Of a DNA stretch of 64,000 nucleotides, positions 12,482 to 21,325 are shown piece after piece. The translations under genes were made by a program, and so were the position numbers. Below the pieces are notes generated by a model, which saw nothing but the letters and a program-made list of their open reading frames with translations, was not told where the DNA came from and ran no database searches. The stretch is from NCBI GenBank assembly GCA_037039925.1, contig JAXRKP010000957.1, forward strand, positions 120,001 to 184,000, read 5' to 3'. The number at the start of each line of letters is the position of its first letter. The stretch's first letter is position 1. Origin of the DNA: Doris montereyensis. Lineage: Eukaryota; Mollusca; Gastropoda; Nudibranchia; Dorididae.

Positions 12482-15400
12482 ATATATCACAGATATGATT
12501 TTAAGCCATGACCTCACTGTCTCGGATATGGCAACCTATTGTTAGACCAATAACAACACCAAACATACATAAATGAATGAATAGCTTGCTTTTAACAGTA
12601 TGCTTTGCTAAATACTTATTTGTATCATAGAAAGTTGTTTAAAACTGGTATGAGACGAAGGTCTATTATATTCTCTTATATAAATTGGTGAAATATATAT
12701 ATTTATTTCTTCTTTCAGGTACCAATTGTCAAATTTATGACGTACCTTGTGTCCCACATATATCTGATGATTTTATTCTACATCACCATTGTTGTGCCAC
12801 TTGTTCCCATATACGAATCGACGTCTTTGATTCCACATTGGTATGAATGGATTCTTTTGGCATGGCTGTCAGGATTGTTGGTATCAGAGCTGACTAATCA
12901 TGGCGACAGGCAAGGTTTGGGCTGGATCCGAACTGTCAACCTGGCAATTTGCTCAGTAAGGAAACAACTTGCTTTAGAGCTCATCATCTGTATTTTATTT
13001 TTAAGAAGAGGATTTTTAGGGCATCGATTTTAATAAATGAAAAAAACAATTTTGTTGGCCTATGTGACTAGAGAAAAGGAATCAATAAGTATTTATTCAA
13101 TGTCGATATTATTTCATATTGATTTAGTCTTTTCTTTCTTTATCAGTTCCCATTCTAATTTTCGGTGTATGGGTTCAGATGCCCGAGATGATCTTTCTCC
13201 AGGATGCCCTGTCCTGGCATTTTCGGTTTCCTTCCAAAAATGTTAAATTTCTATGCTTCAATGCCTCTTTTATATCTTCTTCCCAGTTTCTGTGATGTCT
13301 GCCTTTTGGTATTTTACCATGGGTTTTAGCACTGTATACTGATTTAGCTATTCTATTGTCATTCATTCGGTTTACATGCCCAAACCATCTCAGTGGATTT
13401 ATTTCTATCTTAGTTTTTATGACATTTGCTTTGGTTTGATGTCTTATTGTTGTGTTTCTGATTTTGTCTCTTTTAGTTTTCCCTACTACTCTTCTTAGAT
13501 ATTTCATTTCAGCTGCCTGTACTCTACTGTATTCTCTACTGTCTAAGGTCCAGATTTTACTGCCATAGAGGAGAGTAGGACAATAAACTGTGTTGTATAC
13601 TGCCATTTTAGTTTTTGTTGACAATTTCTGTTTACCTACAAATGCCTTTCCTAGATGGTCATATATTGCACTTACCTTTTGGATTCTCTGGCTGATTTCT
13701 TCTCTCAGTTTTCCCTCAGAGTTAATCATTACTCCTAGGTAATTGTAGCTGTGAACTTGTTCTAAATTCTCCCTGCTCAAATTAAGATTTTGTGTTTTAG
13801 CTTCCTTAGTTACTACTAGCATTGTTTTGGTTTTCTTTGCATTTATTCTCATTCCTCTTTTATTTAGTTCATTGTTCATAATGTTGATATTCGACTGAAG
13901 GTCACTTTCTGAATTTCCAAACAGAACTAAATTATCGGCAAATGAAAGCATTGATACATTTACTCGTTTGAGCTTCAACATACCTACATTCATTTTTTTC
14001 ATTTTTGAGGATGCCCTTTTTTGACTGAATCCATAAATGTGATAAACAAAAGAGGACTTAGGATACAACCCTGTTTTACCCTTATATCTACATCAAATTC
14101 TGCAGATGTGTTTCCAGCTACTCTCACTGCACATGTTGGTTTATTGTAAAAACTTTTAATAGCATCTATTACTATTAAATTTTGTTCTACATTGTGTTCT
14201 TTTAAGGACTGCCATAGTTTGTCCCTCCTCACAGTGTCAAACGCCTTTTCTAGATTTATAAAACACACGTGCAAGTCAATGTTTCTCTCAAGGAATTTTT
14301 CTATTATGTGTCTAATTGTAAATATGTGATCTTCTACACTTCTTCCTGGTCTAAATCCACTCTGATGCTCTTCAATCTGATCCTCTACTATTTTCCTTAG
14401 TCTCATTTCCAGTATCCTGGCATATACTTTTCCTAGTATACTAAGTAGTGATATCCCTCTATAGTTTGAGCATTCCATAGTTGATCCTTTCTTATGTATT
14501 GGTACTACCTTTCCCTTTTTCCAGTCGTCTGGCACCTATTTGGATTTCCATGCTTGTTGGCATATTGCATGTAGTAGTTTGTCTGCCTCTTTCCCTTAGT
14601 TTTTAATCCTTTCTGGATAAACTTGATCTGCTCTTGGGACTTTTCCTTATTTCATTTTCTTATAGCTGCTTGGATTTCCTCCATTGATATATCTATATCT
14701 TCAGCTGTCTCCTCTGGATTACTTGATACTCTTACTAATTGATCTTTACTCCCTGTTTCATACGTTCGAAGGTATGTTTTTCTTCTTCAGTGGCGTCTTC
14801 GTTTGGTCCATAAGCTATTAATAATTTAATTTCTCTTCCTTTTGGTTTAATATTTACCTCTAATAGCCGTGGGCTTATAAATTTCAACTTTCTAGCAGCT
14901 TTTCATGCCTTTTTATGCACTAGGAGACCTACTCCTGTTCTAGCTCTATCTTTGACATCTACTCCTGAGAAGATTAAAATATGATTTGGTCCTACATTTT
15001 CTATTCCTTGTCCTTCTTCCTTTGTTTCTGTAATAGCCAAAATGTCTACTTTGAATTTTTCCGTTTCTTCAACTAATTCTAACTCTTTTCCGTTTATTGC
15101 CCTAACGTTCCATCTTCCAAAAATCACAGTCCGTGTTCGTTTCCATTTTCGTCGTTGAAAGGTCAAGCCGGTTATATTATCTTTATTTCTCTGCATCAGT
15201 TAGGTTTTGGATAAGCAGGACATTAGTCCACTGTACCCTAGGTAGATGGTAGGGCTGCCACCTTGAGGCCCCCTACCAGGCCTTGTTATTTTCTGTCAGG
15301 ATTAACTCCCTTAGCCTCTGGTCAGTCAAGACCAACCTGCAACGCAGCAGGTTGTTTTCTGTCAGGGTTAAATCCTTAGCCTTTGGTCAGCCAAGACTGA

Positions 15401-18400
15401 CCTGCGAGGCAGCAGGAGACTCGTGGAGGGTGGGATCATCTACTCCCCGTACAGGTGCTTACCTGTCCACTGCCCGGTTGATTTAGTCAATTTTGATAAA
15501 GTTGTTTTAGAATGATTGTAACTAAAATGAATGAAACTTTGTTTTAAGGACAGCTAACATGTGCTCATTAGAAAAAATAGTGTATTTAACAAAGAGATAA
15601 AACCTATCTTTGCAGCAATAGAAAATTTTTATATTTTTATTTTAAAGATTGAAGAGAAAATGACAGTGTTTTATTGTGCCATATATCAATTATCATTTGA
15701 CACCAAACCCTCAGATTACAATTCATACACACAATTACTAAAACTTTTTTCTTATTCTTTTTACCATGTCATATTTTAAACGAGTCTTGATAATAAAATG
15801 TACATTACAACCTTGACTTTCTGTATGACTCTATGGTTGATTTTCTTCTCAGATCGCAATCTTCTGCCACATTATTGCTGCGGCTTTCCAAGACAAAGAC
15901 AGAATGTCATTACTGTACATAAGAAACCAATTCATGGCCTGGGCATTACTATTCACCTTTGTACAACTGTTAGAGTTTTTAAGCTTCCATTATCTCTTTG
16001 GACCGTGGGCCATCATCATCCATGACCTCATCAAAGATCTTGTCCGCTTCCTTGTTATCCTCCTCATCTTCATGATAGGATTCACATTTCATCTGGCAAC
16101 AATTTATCAGCCTGTGTTTTCACCACATCCGATTTCAACAGTAAGTTTGAAGGTTAAAAACCCCGACTATTTTGAAAAGACTATAAAAAATGTAACATCC
16201 TGTGACTAAAAATGATATTTGAAATACCTTTCTTTTTTTATATCCTTTAAAAACTGCAATTTCGTTCAGGATGTCTTTTCAATTTCAGCTATGATAATTT
16301 TAATATTATATTAATGAACTGTGTAAAACAATGTTTGATTTATTGGATCCTTCAGGGTAAGGGATTGTGGATAGATTTCCTCCGTTTCACCTCTAAAAGT
16401 AGACCTAAGCCGATACCGATATCGAGTACAAATTTGACCCACTTTCTCTTACGCTGCTAAACCATAAAATTACCCATAATGACATTGTATAAACTATAAA
16501 TTCTTTAAAAAGGACGAGAGAAAAAAAAGTCTTGAAAGATTGATTTTCTCTAAGCATATTGACTCTATAACAAACTATATATTTTCAGGTTGGTACTGGC
16601 AATGTGGAACCCCCTGATCTTAGTCCAATACAGACCTTTGAATTTCTCTTTTTTGCCTTGTTTGGTCTTACTGACCCAGATAGCTTTCCTCCTTTGAACA
16701 GAAACCCTCTATGGGCTTTGGGTAAATTCTTTTGTTCATCCAAACTGTGAAAAAATTAAAGTATTTACCATGTTTATTATCTGTGGTTTTGCTTTTCTTT
16801 TTAGCAAATAACCGTTTTCATTAACTTTAGTAAGGAGATATTGTTTACATTAATGTTAAATTGTCTCAATACCAGACGTAACATGAGGAAACATAGGTAC
16901 TCCTTCTCAAAAAATTAATTTACACCTCAAATTCAAGAAGCTGTACATAAGTTTATGCTTTTATAAGATAACAAAAATATCTTATGATATCTGTCTGTCT
17001 GTTTTCATACATGTGGTCATAATTGTTAAATCTCCAAACTAATCTAATAATTCAGGCTCTCTTAGGATTTGTTCTCAAATATGTATATCAATCATATACA
17101 TGTAATAAAAAAAAAAAGAAGAAACCTTAGGAATAAAAGCTTTTTCAAATGAGGAAGATACTTAAGCAAATAACTGTGTTAAAACTAAAAAATTTACGTA
17201 CCATAAATAGCTTTTCTTCCTCTGTACAACAGAATTTTCTATTATCATTTATGTCGTTTCATCACAATTTTAACACCTGTAACATATATTTATTTTCTTA
17301 TGTATCCTTCTATTACTTCAATAGCTTTCGGAAAAGGAGTGACCCCATACAAATTCACATTATTTCTATATCTGTTTCATTTCAGTCCTCCTGAAAATAG
17401 TTTTTGGTACTTACATGATGATCACATTCATCGTCCTCATCAACTTGTTAATTGCTATGATGTCCGACACCTACCAACGCATTCAACAGCAATCTGATGT
17501 TGAATGGAAATTTGACGCGCCAAATTGATTCGCAATATGAGCAAAACCTCTGCAACCCCTACTCCCTGAATCTTTTCACAAAACCTCTTTTCTACTTAAG
17601 AGTGGCATTAAAATTGAAATGTGAGTTAGCTTGCATTACATGCATATCATTTCTGTCTTGATGTCCATCTGTTTCATGTTTATTATGTAAGAATACAAAT
17701 TCTGAAAAATTAACATATCGAGAAAACGAACTTCATATCTGTTTGTGTCTATAAGGATGTCAGAATATTTTCCTGGTAGATCTTAAATATTTAATAAGTG
17801 ATTTTGTTTTTTATGGAGTATTTATGATACAAAATTGACATTTATCGACGTTTTGCTCAGGCAAACTCTGGAGTCCATTGGCTTCTACTTATCTGGTGAA
17901 GATGATCACGATGCCATATCAGACACTAGATCTATGGACAATTTTGGAGGTTCTGCTGGGTCTAAATTGTGGAAGAAAAAGTGTTGTTGACCAGGAAGGT
18001 AAGGAGTCATAATTTTTAAATGATGTGCTTTTAAGGTCTGTACTGTAAGAAGATGAGATTAACATATGACAAGTAACACTTTTGAGATGGTTGAGTAATG
18101 GGTTTGAAATACTGAACTCGCTGTGAGAATATATTATGCTAATTATGGAGATGGGAGGTAATGCAATGATGAACTAGGAGGTTTAGATGTTCATAGAAAT
18201 GTAGAATTATATTAACAAATTTTAACATCTGTCAAAGGTTTCTTTTTCTTCTTCTAGGTAACTGACTTACTCAAATCTTGAGTATCACTGTCGTTACAAC
18301 ATTTGATTTTGAATTTACCACAGTGAATGGATATTAATGGTATCAATTAAGATTTATGATGTCTTTTACAATACGTATTTTTAAAAAATGTTCATCCTAA

Positions 18401-18750
18401 ATATGGGATAATGATATGACTCATTTATTGACTCATTTTCCAAGTTATTTTATTTTTGCTAGAGATATGCAGTAAGGAATTAATTTTCATCCACATAACT
18501 GGAGATTTCGAAAACTAACATTATGATAATGATAATGATTTATTTCAATAAATGCTCTAAATTGTGTCAAATTAAATTTGAATCACCACCCAGTCAAAGG
18601 CTAATTTTATTTGGTCTGTCATTGAATAGAAATGAAAACTGTATCCAGAACATAGAGGACGTTGTTGACTGGAAGTTAGTGGCCTATCGCTATTTGATCA
18701 TGCAAGGGGAATGTGGTCTGGAAAATGAAGTGGGACTCAAGTCGACTTGA
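412..18750 (+). CDS. nompC: TRPN (NompC-like) mechanosensory channel gene, 3' part, about 20 exons
   Basis: This is a TRP-family cation channel of the TRPN subfamily, a plasma-membrane mechanotransduction channel tethered through a long ankyrin spring. Its 5' part lies upstream of the window. The exons, joined at GT/AG sites, give about 14 ankyrin repeats (TALHLAA-type motifs), a linker with LLSPAPVDTAAKL, a pre-S1 elbow, S1-S6, a pore segment (TFEFLFFALFG), S6 ending INLLIAMMSDTYQRIQ, and a TRP box (EWKF then KLIRNM). All match the NompC order, and several exons match Drosophila NompC residue for residue in length (recalled, not aligned). At least six single-base indels break the frame at 5684-5688, about 9341-9348, 10533-10536, 11158-11160, about 17510 and about 17568. 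Most lie in homopolymers while splice sites stay intact. Either the assembly has consensus errors or the gene is a young pseudogene; I favour errors. The last exons are less certain than the rest. Confidence 0.93.
658..756 (+). repeat. two-copy direct repeat of about 50 bp in a TRPN intron
   Basis: The string tgatattttcattttttaa, followed by atttaacgaagggac, occurs twice in tandem (about 658-705 and 707-755) with few differences. It is probably a local duplication. Confidence 0.7.
1187..1387 (+). CDS. nompC: TRPN exon: two ankyrin repeats
   Basis: The exon is 201 bp (67 codons) with ctacag acceptor and gtaatc donor. It encodes two repeats, starting HGKTALHLAAENGHE and HGLTPLHLAAANGN. The phase-0 boundaries match the neighbouring exons, so this looks like two repeat exons fused by loss of an intron. 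Confidence 0.9.
2018..2116 (+). CDS. nompC: TRPN exon: one ankyrin repeat
   Basis: The exon is 99 bp (33 codons), starts AKKTALHMAAQNGQKD, and has attccag acceptor and gtaagt donor, phase 0 at both ends. The TALHMAAQNG core is a canonical ankyrin helix-turn-helix. Confidence 0.9.
2428..2529 (+). CDS. nompC: TRPN exon: one ankyrin repeat
   Basis: The exon is 102 bp (34 codons), starts KGQTPLHLAAENNHSD, and has cttacag acceptor and gtatgt donor. Its end, LVTMANT, runs directly into NGMTCAHIAA of the exon at 5264. This gives the same spacing as NompC without any intervening microexon. Confidence 0.9.
2636..2964 (+). repeat. 48-bp tandem repeat, about 6.9 copies, in a TRPN intron
   Basis: The unit starts gatcttgaaatcagtaacac and is 48 bp. 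The central copies are nearly identical, with one single-A insertion near 2755. Because 48 is a multiple of three and the unit has few stops, it produces spurious open frames on both strands; these are not genes. Confidence 0.9.
3712..4467. mobile_element. pogo/mariner-like MITE with TA target site
   Basis: The left end caatggaacttctctaatc and the right end gattagagaggtaccatcg form imperfect terminal inverted repeats of 19 bp. Both are bounded by TA (3710-3711 and 4468-4469), the target site of Tc1/mariner/pogo elements. Inner repeats of the aatcggga/attggga type lie next to both ends. No transposase frame is visible, so it is non-autonomous. It lies in a TRPN intron. Confidence 0.75.
5264..5368 (+). 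CDS. nompC: TRPN exon: one ankyrin repeat
   Basis: The exon is 105 bp (35 codons), starts NGMTCAHIAAAKGSAA, and has tttttcag acceptor and gtaggc donor. The TCAHIAA core with a cysteine is a distinctive NompC repeat and helps to register the repeat number. Confidence 0.9.
5649..5749 (+). CDS. nompC: TRPN exon: one ankyrin repeat, frameshifted
   Basis: The exon is 101 bp where 102 is expected. It starts TNDSTALHLAAEG, then the frame breaks at a run of five G (5684-5688). After adding one base the exon continues GHQQVVKILLEAGAQ, as expected for the repeat. Acceptor actag and donor gtaaga are intact. The missing base lies in the longest homopolymer of the exon. Confidence 0.85.
5983..6081 (+). 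CDS. nompC: TRPN exon: one ankyrin repeat
   Basis: The exon is 99 bp (33 codons), starts DGMTALHLTAKHGHIG, and has acaag acceptor and gtgact donor in phase 0. It is preceded by 230 bp of intron. Confidence 0.88.
6401..6538 (+). CDS. nompC: TRPN exon: extended ankyrin repeat with loop
   Basis: The exon is 138 bp (46 codons) and starts TGLTALHVAAHCGEAD. It carries the extra loop after VKCEAPIS that NompC also has at this repeat (its VKSETPTG stretch). Acceptor aatgcag and donor gtagga are present. Confidence 0.9.
7157..7201 (+). repeat. (ATGAT)n microsatellite
   Basis: About nine units of a 5-bp repeat, intronic, with one variant near the 3' end. Confidence 0.9.
7287..7394 (+). CDS. nompC: TRPN exon: one ankyrin repeat
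   Basis: The exon is 108 bp (36 codons), starts AGMNPLHFAAQSGHEG, and has gcgtag acceptor and gtaaga donor. It is a standard repeat with a slightly long finger (CPGVQADSP). Confidence 0.9.
7920..8117 (+). CDS. nompC: TRPN exon: two ankyrin repeats
   Basis: The exon is 198 bp (66 codons). Repeat one starts GSIPLHLAAANGHTS and repeat two starts RGRTALLRAAANGHLE. The exon ends LLLGQGADINTSDK, close to the LLGQGAEIN motif of NompC. Acceptor cctag and donor gtaagc are present. Confidence 0.92.
8964..9196 (+). mobile_element. tRNA-derived SINE, family A
   Basis: The head gtggcggcgtggttagactg resembles a pol III box A region. The body (cccaggtgcagatgggtac, then tgtcctgtccaggag) and the end aaaccgggataagatctggc match the minus-strand copy at 38180-38455. 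It ends about 30 bp before the acceptor of the TRPN exon at 9226. Confidence 0.7.
9226..9431 (+). CDS. nompC: TRPN exon: last ankyrin repeats, frameshifted
   Basis: The exon is 206 bp; the matching NompC segment is 69 codons (207 bp). It starts NGFTALHFATSAGFLN. One base is missing near 9341-9348 (after KIPI). The shifted frame then reads AASANHISVLSYLMKKD and LLMEDKK, matching NompC. Acceptor cacag and donor gtataa are present. A SINE ends only about 30 bp upstream of the acceptor. Confidence 0.88.
9664..9786 (+). CDS. nompC: TRPN exon: linker after the ankyrin stack
   Basis: The exon is 123 bp (41 codons), with ttacag acceptor and gtattt donor. It contains IEEFILLSPAPVDTAAKLA. The SPAPVDTAAKL string is a hallmark of the TRPN linker helices between ankyrin domain and membrane. 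Confidence 0.95.
10430..10610 (+). CDS. nompC: TRPN exon: linker helices, frameshifted
   Basis: The exon is 181 bp, one more than 60 codons. It starts AMKEKERSRDLAAASSH and includes CECMATELTAIA, close to CEAMATELLALA of NompC. An extra C in the run at 10533-10536 creates a stop (TAA). Removing one base gives KLLKAFDCHGFPFLDVLID, as expected. Acceptor ttcaag and donor gtgcat are present. Confidence 0.88.
11028..11185 (+). CDS. nompC: TRPN exon: pre-S1 elbow, frameshifted
   Basis: The exon is 158 bp; the NompC equivalent is 53 codons (159 bp). It starts VVAHPAVQKYLSEVW and includes the hydrophobic WKIVMLFFTFLLMPLFGF. One T is missing in the run at 11158-11160; the shifted frame then reads LPFRHRFNR and joins VPIVKFM of the next exon in phase 0. 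Confidence 0.88.
11641..11697 (-). repeat. partial copy of the dispersed 125-bp repeat
   Basis: The segment gagatcatcacatatggtgg followed by aaagggtaaatttcaatg is the reverse complement of the conserved head of the family described at 52674. Only about the first half is present. Confidence 0.55.
11948..12026 (-). repeat. diverged fragment of SINE family A
   Basis: The stretch ctccctggacaggacattaa followed by cctcctaactatagctggtaccc parallels the body of the minus-strand SINE A copy at 38245-38320. It is short and diverged. Confidence 0.4.
12040..12480 (+). mobile_element. 3' fragment of a non-LTR element with (TTGA)n/(TTTA)n/(ATT)n tail
   Basis: The start encodes FDTPEDTFKKHFKTYLM, reminiscent of the FKxxLKTxLF motif at the end of many LINE ORF2 proteins. 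It is followed by TTGA/TTTA repeats (12235-12320), then gagctgtcg...ggcgctatagaaatgaattg and (ATT)n (12418-12480). This end structure is typical of LINE or SINE 3' tails. Family not identified. Confidence 0.45.
12719..12955 (+). CDS. nompC: TRPN exon: S1, S2 and start of S3
   Basis: The exon is 237 bp (79 codons) with an unbroken frame. It reads VPIVKFMTYLVSHIYLM (S1), HWYEWILLAWLSGLLVSELTN (S2, conserved WLSGLL and ELTN) and then the start of S3. Acceptor tttcag and donor gtaagg are present. The next intron contains an antisense LINE. Confidence 0.93.
13175..14535 (-). pseudogene. reverse transcriptase remnant of the RTE-like LINE
   Basis: Two overlapping frames (14535-13999 and 14068-13175) carry the RT fingers/palm and the C-terminal region. 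They are separated by a frameshift near 14000-14065. The first has the NYRGISLL, SGFRPGRS and AFDTV blocks; the second has SFADNLVLFG, the LRWFGHV motif and a basic C-terminus. The second aspartate of the catalytic FADD box is replaced by asparagine. Belongs to the element at 13130-15477. Confidence 0.85.
14903..15196 (-). pseudogene. endonuclease N-terminus of the RTE-like LINE
   Basis: The 97-codon frame has VIFGRWNVRAINGKELELVE and LAITETKEEGQGIENVG, matching the APE-type endonuclease start seen again at 47584. The rest of the endonuclease is lost in the internal deletion. Confidence 0.8.
15853..16140 (+). CDS. nompC: TRPN exon: S3 end, S4 and S5
   Basis: The exon is 288 bp (96 codons) and open throughout. 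S4 contains FMAWALLFTFVQLLEFLSF, followed by the strongly conserved HYLFGPWAIII and the LIKDLVRFL linker. S5 is LVILLIFMIGFTFHLATIY. Acceptor ttctcag and donor gtaagt are present. Confidence 0.95.
16589..16721 (+). CDS. nompC: TRPN exon: pore region
   Basis: The exon is 133 bp and ends in phase 1. It encodes the pore helix and filter segment TFEFLFFALFGLTDPD, like SFELLFFAVFG in NompC. Acceptor tttcag and donor gtaaat are present. Confidence 0.93.
17386..17620 (+). CDS. nompC: TRPN exon: S6 and TRP domain, two frameshifts
   Basis: The exon is 235 bp, entering in phase 1. S6 reads KIVFGTYMMITFIVLINLL and continues IAMMSDTYQRIQQQSDVEWKF. One base is missing near 17510, after which the frame reads RAKLIRNMSKTSATPTP. 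A C is missing in the CCC near 17566-17568, after which it reads LNLFTKPLFYLRVALKLK. Both restored frames match NompC (KLIRNM, SPLNL). Acceptor tttcag and donor gtgagt are present. Confidence 0.9.
17861..17998 (+). CDS. nompC: TRPN exon: C-terminal tail
   Basis: The exon is 138 bp with gctcag acceptor and gtaagg donor. The likely frame reads ESIGFYLSGEDDHDAIS then GSAGSKLWKKK; NompC has AGAKWLSKIKKD here. The incoming phase from the previous exon does not fit exactly, and a TGA follows KKKCC, so one or two further single-base errors or a real alternative stop are implied. Confidence 0.65.
18594..18750 (+). CDS. nompC: TRPN last coding exon (start uncertain)
   Basis: The open frame ends at TGA 18748-18750 and contains NIEDVVDWKLVAYRYL, matching IENVADWEAIAKKYRAL at the NompC C-terminus. 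The acceptor could be the cag ending at 18593 or the one ending at 18648; neither has a strong pyrimidine tract. The coding end is well supported and the start is not. Confidence 0.65.
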
Positions 18751-19470
18751 CAGACATTATGGACAATTCTGGCATGCTGGATAAAAATGCTGTTTAAGGT
18801 TATAGTGCTTTATCGTTGCTCATAACTGTGATCTGTTCAAATAAGGCAAAACATTCCAATCTGATAAACAATTTGCAGTAACATGGATGTTTTAAAAAAC
18901 TTTGCAAAATTTGTTGTCAATCAAATGTTCGAATTATTGATACTTTTATTTGCTTCAATTCTGTATTTTCCTGTACATTTTTATATTAATGTATGAGTAT
19001 TTAGTAGTATCATTAGTGAAGGACTGTAAAATCAAAATGATTTCAACATAACAACACTGTTGTGAAACATCTCATGAGGAATTCAAAAGCTAGTTATCTC
19101 TATTAAAATGGCTTCTTTTAACTCTTTAACTTCATTAAGCTGCTAATTATCAAACAGATGTGGTGTTTGAAATTGAAAGTTAAATGTAATGCAAGATGTA
19201 ATACTGAGTGAAATCCCTTGGTAAAATGAAGTGCATTTATGCCTGTACAGTGTAAAGCAACTTGATCCTCCATCAAATTCACATTTCCTATTCCTAAGCA
19301 AGCTACCAGCTTTGAGTTTTTAGGTACTAAAACTTGCTGACAAAGCCATGATCACCGCTGATGATCGATGAATTCCTCCAGTGGTTAACCAAATTTTACT
19401 GACAAAATGTAAAAAAACATACCACAAATATCATCCTGTGCAGAAAAATAACTTTTGTATAAATAAAAGA
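18751..19470 (+). other. probable TRPN 3' UTR with poly(A) signal
   Basis: No coding pattern follows the TRPN stop. An AATAAA hexamer lies at about 19462-19467, preceded by AT-rich sequence, and would suit polyadenylation shortly afterwards. A further AATAAA-like site is near 19881. From there to about 20170 I see nothing else. Confidence 0.4.
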
Positions 19471-20177
19471 TACATGTTTCTCTGTTGATGTTCTTCTTTG
19501 CAGCATTTTTTCTTGTACTGGATTAGGCCTTACTGTTTATTCCAAATACAATTTGTAAAACTGATATATCTACGCAATGTGATTTATGTTTATTTGGAAA
19601 TTTGCTTCTCAAGAGACAAACAATGGGAGCCCCTACGCAGCCTCCTTGATCCGAGATTATGACATTTCATTTATTGTCAATAGTGGTATTATAAAATGGA
19701 ATTTATTTGACGATGTTAAAACTCTTTGCTGAAATTGTAAAATCACTGCTGAGTACAATCTGCTGCTTTCAGGAGATAAAAATATGTTATGATTTCTTCT
19801 TTCCACACTCAACATGTAATAATGTTAAATGAAGCACAGTATTGATTATTCTTCTTTCATTATTGTTTTCTTGTTTGACAATAAATAATTATAGCTGAAC
19901 TGAGCAATGCAGTCTTTTTGATAGTTTATGTTATTACTTCTGCCTCTCTTTATCGCTATGTCTTTTACAAAGCAAATAACATCTGCCGTTCCTGTACCAT
20001 ATTCTATCTGTTACATTTCCATATAACCTTATTGACAGCAAGAACAAAAATGTCTCCATGATTACTCAATATGACCTTCATTTCACTATCCTCATTTCTC
20101 TTTCTGCTCTTCTCTGTATTGGGATAAAGTCTAATACTAATTGTGTGACTGGGCATCATTTAATGGTAGGTCTGGTT

Positions 20178-20305
20178 GAAATTTACCACGTTCACCATAT
20201 GCGGTGATCTCAGGATGAATCGCGAAGAATCAGCAAAATGGAAGATAGGTAAAGAGTGAAAGGAAGAAAAAATACCTACCGGTAGCACCCATCAACTGCC
20301 CATAT
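20178..20305 (+). repeat. dispersed 125-bp repeat, copy
   Basis: It follows the family order: aaatttacc, ccatatgcggtgatctcagg, atgaat, cagcaaaatggaagat, gagtgaaaggaag, then a pyrimidine/purine-poor end cccatcaactgccca. See the copy at 52674 for the family description. Confidence 0.75.
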
Positions 20306-20340
20306 TAATGGTAGGAGAAAAGAGTTCAGGTGTAAGAGAC

Positions 20341-21325
20341 CAGGAGAAGAACACAGGACAAAGTAAGGATCATACTGCTGACACTATTAATTTGCACAGC
20401 CAGGAGAGGAACACAGGACAAAGTAAGGATCATACTGCTGACACTATTAATTTGCACAGCCAGGGAGAGGAACACAGGACAAAGTAAGGATCATACTGCT
20501 GACACTATTAAATTTGCACAGCCAAGAGAGGAACACAGGACAAAGTAAGGATCATACTGCTGACACTATTAAATTTGCACAGCCAAGAGAGGAACACAGG
20601 ACAAAGTAAGGGTCATACTGCTGACACTATTAAATTTGCACAGCCAAGAGAGGAACACAGGACAAAGTAAGGATCATACTGCTGACACTATTAAATTTGC
20701 ACAGCCAAGAGAGGAACACAGGACAAAGTAAGGATCATACTGCTAACACTATTAAATTTGCACAGCCAAGAGAGGAACACAGGACAAAGTAAGGGTCATA
20801 CTGCTGACACTATTAAATTTGCACAGCCAAGAGAGGAACACAGGACCAAGTAAGGGTCATACTGCTGACACTATTAAATTTGCACAGCCAAGAGAGGAAC
20901 ACAGGACAAAGTAAGGGTCATACTGCTGACACTATTAAATTTGCACAGCCAAGAGAGGAACACAGGACAAAGTAGGGGTCATACTGCTGACACTATTAAA
21001 TTTACACAGCCAGGAGAGGAACACAGGCCAAAGTAGGGGTCATACTGCTGACACTATTAAATTTGCACAAGACTAAGTAAGGGTCATACTGCTGACACTA
21101 TTAAATTTGCACAAGACAAAGTAAGGGTCATACTGCTGACACTATTAAATTTGCACAGCCAGGGAGAGGAACACAGGACAAAGTAAGGGTCATATTGCTG
21201 ACACTATTAAATTTGCACAGGACAAAGTAAGGGTCATACTGCTGACACTATTAAATTTGCACAGCCAGGAGAGGAACACAGGACAAAGTAAGGGTCATAT
21301 TTCTGACACTATTAAATTTGCACAG
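20341..21325 (+). repeat. satellite, 60-62-bp unit, about 16 copies
   Basis: The unit is built of ggaacacaggacaaagtaag, then atcatactgctgacactatt and aaatttgcacagccaggaga. Early units (20341, 20401) are 60 bp and lack one A; later ones are 61 or 62 bp. Near 21062-21110 and 21215 shortened units lack the cagccaggagaggaacac part. Variants aggatc/agggtc are partly clustered. Confidence 0.93.

Larger units (their letters stand above)
13130..15477 (-). mobile_element. RTE-like LINE, internally deleted, in a TRPN intron
   Basis: This non-LTR retrotransposon lies antisense to TRPN. It has a perfect 11-bp target-site duplication, ttgatttagtc, at 13119-13129 and 15478-15488. Reading 5' to 3' on the minus strand: two 5'-UTR monomers, an AP-like endonuclease start (RWNVRAIN, LAITETKEEG), then RT. 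RT blocks are WKKGKVVPIHKKG, NYRGISLLS, SGFRPGRS, LEKAFDTV and KQGCILSPLLF. The C-terminus has LRWFGHVNRMNDNR, and the tail is (GAAA)n. About 960 bp between endonuclease and RT are missing relative to the copy at 47165. The catalytic box reads FADN rather than FADD, so it is probably dead. Confidence 0.92.

Noticed and set aside
13999..14068. Separate cellular gene suggested by the antisense RT frames
   Set aside because: RT, endonuclease, (GAAA)n tail and target-site duplication show it is a LINE insertion in a TRPN intron.
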